Below, in pieces: positions 58,497 to 64,000 of a stretch of DNA of 64,000 nucleotides; within the stretch, counting starts at the first letter, position 1, and each line of letters starts with the position of its first letter. Source of the stretch: a virus. Under the pieces are notes generated by a model. It had not been told where the DNA came from. It worked only from the letters and a program-made list of their open reading frames with translations, and did not search any database. Made by a program: the position numbers and the translations under genes. The DNA lies in the IMG/VR virus record IMGVR_UViG_3300032224_000723, positions 62,001-126,000 of that record; one strand, written 5' to 3'.

Positions 58497-59416
58497 CCTT
58501 CAGCCTTACGAATAATTTCCATTTCTGACACTGTGGTGCCTAAATTCTTCTGTACTTTACTATAGTGATGTTTAAAGAAACGACTTTGCTCCGCTGTCAT
58601 ATCTACTATGGGCAATGCTAGCCTTTGTTGTAATGTTTGTCCTAAACTTACACAAGCAGATTCAGTGTCTCGTTGGAATGAACTCCATAATGATGCCAAT
58701 TGATCAAAGTCTTGCACTAATCGATAATCCCATTCACGTAGCATTGTAAGATATGTCCCTAGCCTTGCGCCATATATGGCCCAGAATCCGTTGTCAACAT
58801 CCATGCCTACACTTTGCCATATACACAAGTGATCGTAGTTTCTAGCATGTACTTTTTGTTCAAATTCTTGCAGGCTAGGTTTCTTGCCTCGGTCCAAGCA
58901 CATCTTAACACCTTCGCGGAATCCTGCTCTCCATGCCTGAAAGGGTGTGGCATTGGGATAAGTTGTGCTGTAACAATCATGCATAGGAACGTATAATGGA
59001 TCAAAGCAAAACTCAACCACAGTTTCATCTCTACCATCTGTGTTTTCATGTGTACGCATGTTGTTAACAAAGTCTTTGGTCCAGCAACTAAGTCCACCGT
59101 TGCCGTACATTAATCCATTAATGTGGTTACGTGCTTTCCAACGGAACACACAATCTTTGTTATTGTCATTTAATTTTAATTGTAGATTAAAAAACTCAGG
59201 GTCAGGTATGTTGTCACCATCAATTAATACAAACCTATCTGTGTCACTGGCTGCTGCCGCGGCTTTGTGTGCGGCATCACTGCCTTTAACACCATCTACA
59301 CGTTTGGCCCATGGAACCATATTTTGAATCTTAATCCAAAATTCTTCCTTTTTAGGTTCGTCATAAGTTAAAAATATGCAGTCAAGATCTGCAATGTCAA
59401 TTAGTTCTTCTGTCAT
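58490..59416 (-). CDS. GT-A-like glycosyltransferase
   Basis: 308 residues. CIFLTYDEPKKEEFWIKIQN opens the fold; RFVLIDGDNIPDPEFF carries a DxD-type metal/nucleotide-sugar motif (about 85-90); ARNHINGLMYGNGGLSCW and PFQAWRAGFREGVKM are shared with the larger protein at 42904, in which the DxD is lost. It likely transfers a sugar in the cytoplasm. It is coupled to the radical SAM series. Confidence 0.7.
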   Translation of the reverse strand: MTEELIDIADLDCIFLTYDEPKKEEFWIKIQNMVPWAKRVDGVKGSDAAHKAAAAASDTDRFVLIDGDNIPDPEFFNLQLKLNDNNKDCVFRWKARNHINGLMYGNGGLSCWTKDFVNNMRTHENTDGRDETVVEFCFDPLYVPMHDCYSTTYPNATPFQAWRAGFREGVKMCLDRGKKPSLQEFEQKVHARNYDHLCIWQSVGMDVDNGFWAIYGARLGTYLTMLREWDYRLVQDFDQLASLWSSFQRDTESACVSLGQTLQQRLALPIVDMTAEQSRFFKHHYSKVQKNLGTTVSEMEIIRKAEGW

Positions 59417-59750
59417 AATATTCTATATCTGGATATGTTTCATTTTCTTCGAGTAGCAATGCCGCATTATTTTTAACAACTCGGTAACCTTTATTACTTT
59501 TAATTAGACGTGAAACAAGTCCGTTATTTTGTACAATTTTTTCTAATACACCATTAACTACATGATACCTATAGTACATATCATATGTTTCTTTATCGAC
59601 CACAACATATTGGGTCGATTCTGGATGTTGTACCATAGTACACAAATAAATGTCACCCAATTCATTATAATGAAGACGATACTCTATGGGTTCATCCTCT
59701 GTTACAATCATTGAATTGAGTGCTTTAAGTAATTCCGATTCGCTGTTCAT
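59397..59750 (-). CDS. Small beta-rich protein, unknown
   Basis: 117 residues: acidic, with YRLHYNELGDIYLCTMVQH and QYVVVDKETYDMYYRYHVV strands and a VVKNNAALLLEEN end. No catalytic motif. It lies between two glycosyltransferase-like genes with overlaps on both sides and may be an accessory subunit. Confidence 0.6.
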   Translation of the reverse strand: MNSESELLKALNSMIVTEDEPIEYRLHYNELGDIYLCTMVQHPESTQYVVVDKETYDMYYRYHVVNGVLEKIVQNNGLVSRLIKSNKGYRVVKNNAALLLEENETYPDIEYYDRRTN

Positions 59751-60585
59751 AGTATTTAATTATTTCATCTGTGGCAAAATTTTTATCAAAATAATGCACT
59801 GGGTAGTATTGATTTAAATTGTTAACCCTAATAATATCACCGTCAAATTCCCCAATAACTGAATCAGCCCATGATCTATTTTCATCCAGCCCGTTTATGC
59901 TAGATTTCATATGTACAAAATTGATAAAATCTGCACTGGGAATCGTGCAATGTTCTCTGCCAATGACTTCAGTGACTATTGCGTACAATACATCAGTGCT
60001 GGGTTTATCTTCTCTACAGTTCTTTAAAATTTGATCTTTTATTTCTAGCCAATTCAATGTTAATTGTTTTGCAAGCACAAAAAAATCTACCGCTGTTTTA
60101 CTATATCTAAAGTACATTAATCCATTGTAGACATCAGGTAAATTGTTGTCATCAAACAACTGCCTATATGTTCTAACATTGGACATTTTTCCAAGATAAT
60201 TTTTACAGCCCGTACTTAGTACAATATCTTTTAATCTAAATGTATTCCACCAATGATCAATACTTCTACCAAACAACAAATCACTTTCCAACTTAATTGT
60301 TTCTTTAAAAGGTGTTAACCAAAATACCTGCCATTCATTCGATAACTTCCAGTTGCTGTCCGGATCATTATAATCATCAGTTAGTTCTATCACATAGTCA
60401 AACACTTGCCTATGTTGATCTGTTACTAGTTGTGCTGTTGATTTGTCTACGATAACTGCATACTCGGCTGAAGGTTGTGTTGATTTTATGTTCATTGCCT
60501 GCAGGTATGCAAGTTTGAGATAGTCCACAGATTCTGTGTTTTGTGCAAAGGTTACAAAACCTCGTTGTGATTTATGCTGACTCAT
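59725..60585 (-). CDS. Glycosyltransferase-like protein (GT-A type), paralogue of next gene
   Basis: 286 residues from ATG 60585, chosen because it aligns with the start of the paralogue at 60572; the frame extends 27 nt further upstream. RGFVTFAQNTESVDYLKLAY matches GVVVFAFNSTTVNYVKIAD in the paralogue, and TIKLESDLLFG stands where that protein has TTILLDCDYLVLD. The ESD/DCD element fits a GT-A metal-binding motif. The acceptor is unknown. Confidence 0.6.
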   Translation of the reverse strand: MSQHKSQRGFVTFAQNTESVDYLKLAYLQAMNIKSTQPSAEYAVIVDKSTAQLVTDQHRQVFDYVIELTDDYNDPDSNWKLSNEWQVFWLTPFKETIKLESDLLFGRSIDHWWNTFRLKDIVLSTGCKNYLGKMSNVRTYRQLFDDNNLPDVYNGLMYFRYSKTAVDFFVLAKQLTLNWLEIKDQILKNCREDKPSTDVLYAIVTEVIGREHCTIPSADFINFVHMKSSINGLDENRSWADSVIGEFDGDIIRVNNLNQYYPVHYFDKNFATDEIIKYYEQRIGIT

Positions 60586-61396
60586 TACAAAACCCATCAA
60601 CAAAATATTCAAAGTCTCTGCTAGATAAAAACTTTTTATCCATTATGTGTATGTTTTGTTTAGCAACTACATCTGCAGATTCTTTATGTCTTAGGATAAT
60701 AAAATTATTTTTAATTTCAATTGATTCAATCCCTTGATCGACGGTGAGCATGGACCATGGGATACCCCTATGCTCGTTTAGATCATATCCATTTAAAATT
60801 AAATTGGCCATAGCAAATGCATGATCATTTCTATATGACCCCACACAATTAAATAATATAGAGTAATAAAGATAATTCTGTTGAATTCTACCAATTAAAT
60901 CAAAGTATTGTTTAGATAGTTCAGATTTGTTAAACAGAACCACAGTCGCCCATACAAAGGGTAGACCTAGTGTACCCATGATTTGATACATTTCTTCTTT
61001 TGGTCTATGACTATTGTGCATTAATCTGTAATCAAATTGTTGATCCAATAGATTTAATAAAGAATTATCCAGTACCAAATAGTCGCAGTCAAGTAAGATA
61101 GTAGTGTCGTATGGACTTAGCTCATATGCAAGGTACCTATCAAAATTACGCCACTCAACTAGTTCTCCACTGGAGCTGTTTCTAAGATTCCCTGTTTGAC
61201 TATCAACTTTAATCACACGGTCATAATTAAATTTTGGGTCTGCGTTGATATCTGTTATTAATGTTATTGGCAGTTTTAAATTAGCATCAATTAGTCTACT
61301 AGATTGATCTGCTATCTTTACATAATTTACTGTTGTCGAGTTAAATGCAAATACAACTACACCTTTAGATTTTTCTAATTCTTTTGAGTTCGTCAT
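60572..61396 (-). CDS. Glycosyltransferase-like protein (GT-A type)
   Basis: 274 residues. VVVFAFNSTTVNYVKIAD, LPITLITDINADPKF, TTILLDCDYLVLD (DxD-like), and FVWATVVLFNKSE and NDHAFAMANLIL segments resemble glycosyltransferases acting on nucleotide sugars. Paralogue of the following gene (59725). It overlaps the small gene upstream by 32 nt. Its nearness to tail-fibre-like genes makes fibre glycosylation one option. Confidence 0.65.
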   Translation of the reverse strand: MTNSKELEKSKGVVVFAFNSTTVNYVKIADQSSRLIDANLKLPITLITDINADPKFNYDRVIKVDSQTGNLRNSSSGELVEWRNFDRYLAYELSPYDTTILLDCDYLVLDNSLLNLLDQQFDYRLMHNSHRPKEEMYQIMGTLGLPFVWATVVLFNKSELSKQYFDLIGRIQQNYLYYSILFNCVGSYRNDHAFAMANLILNGYDLNEHRGIPWSMLTVDQGIESIEIKNNFIILRHKESADVVAKQNIHIMDKKFLSSRDFEYFVDGFCNESA

Positions 61397-61682
61397 GTTG
61401 TTGATGCCAAGTGTTCATAACTTTTTGATAATGCTGTTGGGCTGTTACTAAAAATATTTGCCGATCGATTTCTATGGGATTCTGATAAACATCTTCAAGA
61501 TATAATATATCTAATGGCCATGTTGCAACAAAGGCCAATAGTTCTGGAGAAATTTTGAAAAGACCATTGTTGTATGGTAAATGCAGATCTGTTTGTATTT
61601 TTTCTCTGAGCAATCTTTTATTTGATTGGTAATCAGTTGCTTGCTTGACTTGAGCCACTAAGTTTTTTAGATCAGTATTCAT
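61365..61682 (-). CDS. Possible tail/fibre assembly chaperone-like protein
   Basis: 105 residues from ATG 61682. It is helical and charged, with ILYLEDVYQNPIEIDRQIFL, then AQQHYQKVMNTWHQQHDELK. This short form next to tail-fibre genes is seen among phage assembly chaperones, but the resemblance is loose. The ATG lies at the expected transcription start of a - strand promoter (61689-61717), so the message may be leaderless. It opens the long modification operon. Confidence 0.45.
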   Translation of the reverse strand: MNTDLKNLVAQVKQATDYQSNKRLLREKIQTDLHLPYNNGLFKISPELLAFVATWPLDILYLEDVYQNPIEIDRQIFLVTAQQHYQKVMNTWHQQHDELKRIRKI

Positions 61683-61688
61683 AGACAA

Positions 61689-61717
61689 ATAATAACATCT
61701 AATAGATCAAAAGTCAA
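61689..61717 (-). promoter_or_regulatory. Promoter of the - strand operon, probably leaderless
   Basis: Read on the - strand: TTGACT (61717-61712), a 17-bp spacer and TATTAT (61694-61689). Transcription would begin at about 61682, the A of the first ATG. It is the only clear promoter I see for the 18.8-kb run down to 42904. Confidence 0.6.
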
Positions 61718-61735
61718 TTGATTTAATCTACCAAA

Positions 61736-62674
61736 TTATGCAATAGTAACTGCACCCCAGGTATTGGCTAAGAATGTGGTTGCTGGATAAATTACATCAA
61801 CTCGATGGTTTAATGTAACATTAATTGATTGATTGAATGTGACTGCTTTTGCGGCACTGGTCAAATCCACACCAAAGGAAAAAATTGTGCCGTTGTCTGA
61901 GTTACTACCTTGCACTCCATTGGTTTTTCCATATAAAATTATGTTATCACCAGTATATGTATATGTTGTGGCAGTAATCTGTGTTAATGCAACGTTGGAA
62001 GTGGTTCTAACATAATACCCTGTGTTCTGCAACAAATCAGTATTTAATGTTCCGCCGGTGCCAGTTCTCGCTGTGCAATCTTGTGCTGATACGTTTTTAC
62101 TTCCTAAATTATTTACAGCCAAAGTAATCATGTCAGCGCCACGAGTAGTAGCGCCAGTGTTTGTACCACTGATAAACACAAAGTTTAAAGATCCCCCGGC
62201 GTTCCAAAAATATCTAGCTGCATCTGCATTGGCAAAGGTTGCTGTTCGAGTTAATTGAAATGTTACTGCGGCTGTTTGTGCAGGAATAGTGAATACTGGG
62301 CTAAAAGTGGCACCTGTAACTGTTGTGCCGGCTGCTGCTGATGACAACCGACTACCAAATGCCGTAGATAAGTTTCCGCTAATATCATTGGTAGCATTAA
62401 TAATACCCCCTGCGGTATATGTACCAATATTAGCAAATCCCGCACCACTTTGATGTTTACGTACAGTATTAACAGCATTAACTAATGTAGTCCACTGTGT
62501 AGCTGTTATGTCAGTTGCTCCCGCAACGTTTGCTATAGTACCTTGCCCATAACCTGCGTTACCTTTGCCAATTGAATATACTGTGTTTATTTGACCATTA
62601 ACATTGGCGGCGGTATTACCAGCAAGAAAGTTATAATCACTTGATTGTATAAGGCCGCCGGAAGAGTATGTCAT
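61736..62674 (-). CDS. Tail-fibre-like structural protein, tandem copy 2
   Basis: 312 residues of Gly/Ala/Thr/Asn-rich sequence typical of phage fibres. It starts MTYSSGGLIQSSDYNFLAGN and includes ATQWTTLVNAVNTVRKHQSG, GYYVRTTSNVALTQITATTY and a C-terminal ANTWGAVTIA. It is the same length as, and collinear with, the protein at 62684. A GGGG-containing ribosome site lies in the 9-base gap. Probably a virion surface protein. Confidence 0.7.
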   Translation of the reverse strand: MTYSSGGLIQSSDYNFLAGNTAANVNGQINTVYSIGKGNAGYGQGTIANVAGATDITATQWTTLVNAVNTVRKHQSGAGFANIGTYTAGGIINATNDISGNLSTAFGSRLSSAAAGTTVTGATFSPVFTIPAQTAAVTFQLTRTATFANADAARYFWNAGGSLNFVFISGTNTGATTRGADMITLAVNNLGSKNVSAQDCTARTGTGGTLNTDLLQNTGYYVRTTSNVALTQITATTYTYTGDNIILYGKTNGVQGSNSDNGTIFSFGVDLTSAAKAVTFNQSINVTLNHRVDVIYPATTFLANTWGAVTIA

Positions 62675-62683
62675 TTGGCCCCT

Positions 62684-63622
62684 TTATGCAATGGTAACTG
62701 CACCCCATGTATTGGCCAAAAATCCGCCAGCTGGGTATATAACATCAACCCTGTAGTTTAGTGTAACATCAACTTCTTGATTAAATGAGGATCCTCTGGC
62801 TCCAGTGGTTAAATCAACGCCAAAACTAACAACAGTTCCATTGTCTGCATTGGTGCCTTGTGCGCCGTTGGTTTTTGCATACAATTTAATGTTATCACCA
62901 GTATATGTGTATACTGTACTAGTTATATCTGTCAACGCCACATTACTGGTTGTTCTAACATAGTAGCCTGTATTTTGTAATAAGTCAGTGTTTAACGTAC
63001 CACCTGTACCAGTTCTTGCTGTACAGTCTTGCCCTGCTAGTTTTTTACTACCTAAATAATTAACAGCCAATGTAATTAAGTCAGCACTACGAGTGGTACT
63101 ATTATTATTGGTCCCGCTGATAAAAACAAAGTTTAATGCACCACCTGCATTAAAGAAATAACGGGCTCGGTCTGCACTGGCAAATGTTGCTGTTCGAGTT
63201 AGTTGGAATGTTTGTGATGAAGTTGTTGCAGCAAGAGTAAAATTTGAAGTATAAGTTGACCCAGTGGTAGTTGTTGTGGTATTGGCAGTTAATCGACTAC
63301 CGAATGCTGCGCTTAAATTTGATGCAAAATTGGTAGTGGCATTGACTAGTGTACCAGCAGTGTATGTACCTAAATTAGAAAATCCAGCACCACTTTGATG
63401 TTTACGTACAGTATTGAGAGCATTAACCAGTGTTGTCCATTGAGTTGCTGTTACAAGATTGGCGGCGGCTGTTACATTTGCTATTGCAGTTTGTCCGTAG
63501 CCTGCATTACCACTGCCTGTACTAAGTATGGTGTTGATTTGCCCATTTACGTTGGCCGTGCTACCACCAGCAAAATTATTATAGTCTGAAGCTTGAACTA
63601 AACTACCACTTGTATATGTCAT
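62684..63622 (-). CDS. Tail-fibre-like structural protein, tandem copy 1
   Basis: 312 residues, starting MTYTSGSLVQASDYNNFAGG. Shared with copy 2: NVNGQINT, GNAGYGQ, NTVRKHQSGAGF, a DCTARTGTGGTLNTDLL block, YTYTGDNI, RVDVIYPA and the last ten residues ANTWGAVTIA. Middle parts differ in Thr/Asn-rich loops. The tandem copies would allow recombination or mixed trimers. Confidence 0.7.
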   Translation of the reverse strand: MTYTSGSLVQASDYNNFAGGSTANVNGQINTILSTGSGNAGYGQTAIANVTAAANLVTATQWTTLVNALNTVRKHQSGAGFSNLGTYTAGTLVNATTNFASNLSAAFGSRLTANTTTTTTGSTYTSNFTLAATTSSQTFQLTRTATFASADRARYFFNAGGALNFVFISGTNNNSTTRSADLITLAVNYLGSKKLAGQDCTARTGTGGTLNTDLLQNTGYYVRTTSNVALTDITSTVYTYTGDNIKLYAKTNGAQGTNADNGTVVSFGVDLTTGARGSSFNQEVDVTLNYRVDVIYPAGGFLANTWGAVTIA

Positions 63623-63635
63623 TTTTTATTTCCAA

Positions 63636-64000
63636 TTAACTATTTAATTTAACAATAGCAGTTACTACACCTTCACCAATGGTTAATTTATCTTCTAAGC
63701 TGCGGCCAAGCACATTAAATGCTGTAATTTCTGATTTTGATCCTGCTCTTGCTAGGCCACTTCCTGCACTAACTAAACGGTCACCTTTTTTAATTTTGCC
63801 AATTACTCTAACTGGAACTCGACCGTTTACCGCAACCTGTGGGTGTGTGCTATTTGAACCAGCACTGCCGTTTAACAAGAATCCTGCATTAGTACTTATA
63901 ACGCCGAATACGTTTTCACTTAGTTCTTGATTTTCTATAGTTACTTCTGCACTTCCACCAATAGCCAAAACTGTTCCTGGAGAATAATCAGCATCTGCTT
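63636..64000 (-). CDS. Structural protein C-terminus, 5' end beyond window
   Basis: The frame stays open to base 64000, so the TTG at 63968 is internal. About 121 C-terminal residues are seen: YSPGTVLAIGGSAEVT, VFGVISTNAGFLLN, VAVNGRVPVRVIGKIKKGDR and LGRSLEDKLTIGEGVV. This is a fibre C-terminal beta domain common in marine phages. It belongs with the tail-fibre-like genes downstream. Confidence 0.65.
   Translation of the reverse strand, partial: ADADYSPGTVLAIGGSAEVTIENQELSENVFGVISTNAGFLLNGSAGSNSTHPQVAVNGRVPVRVIGKIKKGDRLVSAGSGLARAGSKSEITAFNVLGRSLEDKLTIGEGVVTAIVKLNS

Noticed and set aside
1-64000. tRNA genes, CRISPR arrays, insertion sequences, integrase or attachment sites
   Set aside because: No cloverleaf-like sequences, regularly spaced repeats, transposase or integrase motifs were found by reading; a tRNA scan would be needed to exclude tRNAs fully.

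Overview
The window looks like part of the genome of a large T4-like (myovirus-type) phage of an aquatic heterotrophic bacterium, or an uncultured relative. It carries a family B DNA polymerase of gp43 type, a gp45-type sliding clamp, a DsbA-like DNA-binding protein and a T4 RNase H-like 5' nuclease. It also carries the nucleotide-metabolism set usual in such phages (thymidylate synthase, dihydrofolate reductase, dCMP deaminase, a MazG-like protein), tandem tail-fibre-like proteins and many very small genes packed with 1-40 nt overlaps. I see no tRNA or rRNA gene, CRISPR array or insertion sequence, and no gene-free stretch over 300 bases. The host cannot be named from sequence alone.

Layout: genes on the + strand fill 1-42923 and genes on the - strand fill 42904-64000; the two blocks converge with a 20-nt overlap of coding 3' ends. 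The + block holds: replication genes (0.8-6.9 kb) interrupted by a radical SAM enzyme and a methyltransferase; a sulfotransferase and a DpdA-like DNA transglycosylase (6.9-9.1 kb); sugar and surface-type enzymes (9.7-15.1 kb); 7-deazaguanine precursor genes folE, queD-like and queE-like (15.2-22.2 kb); a 5' nuclease and a dense run of small unknown genes (22-37 kb), including a MoxR-type AAA+ ATPase and a VWA/HExxH protein; then DHFR, ThyA, another radical SAM enzyme, an epimerase and a DegT aminotransferase (37.7-42.9 kb). The - block starts with tail-fibre-like genes at the right edge. It continues as one near-uninterrupted, translationally coupled run from 61682 down to 42904: four glycosyltransferase-like proteins, seven radical SAM enzymes, a 2-oxoglutarate/Fe(II) oxygenase, two related unknown partner proteins, a NodU-type O-carbamoyltransferase, an SGNH-like protein and dCMP deaminase.

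Two systems stand out. First, FolE, QueD-like, QueE-like and DpdA-like proteins together predict that guanines in the phage DNA are replaced by a 7-deazaguanine; no QueC is visible here, which affects which derivative is expected. Second, and less explained, there are ten radical SAM proteins (not counting QueE) with cysteine-rich twitch/SPASM-like segments placed N-terminal to the radical SAM core. Seven lie in a single operon. Two of them are each followed directly by a member of an unrecognised, mutually homologous protein family (47251-48378 and 51219-52028). Linkage to glycosyltransferases, an oxygenase, a carbamoyltransferase and tail-fibre-like genes suggests a virion or glycan modification pathway, but the substrate cannot be read from sequence.

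Regulation: promoters resembling host sigma-70 promoters (17-18 bp spacers, often extended TGn -10) precede several units. At least four place the expected transcription start on or within a base or two of the ATG, implying leaderless mRNAs. Two tiny genes show single-base losses in C-runs; these may be sequence errors, decay or recoding.
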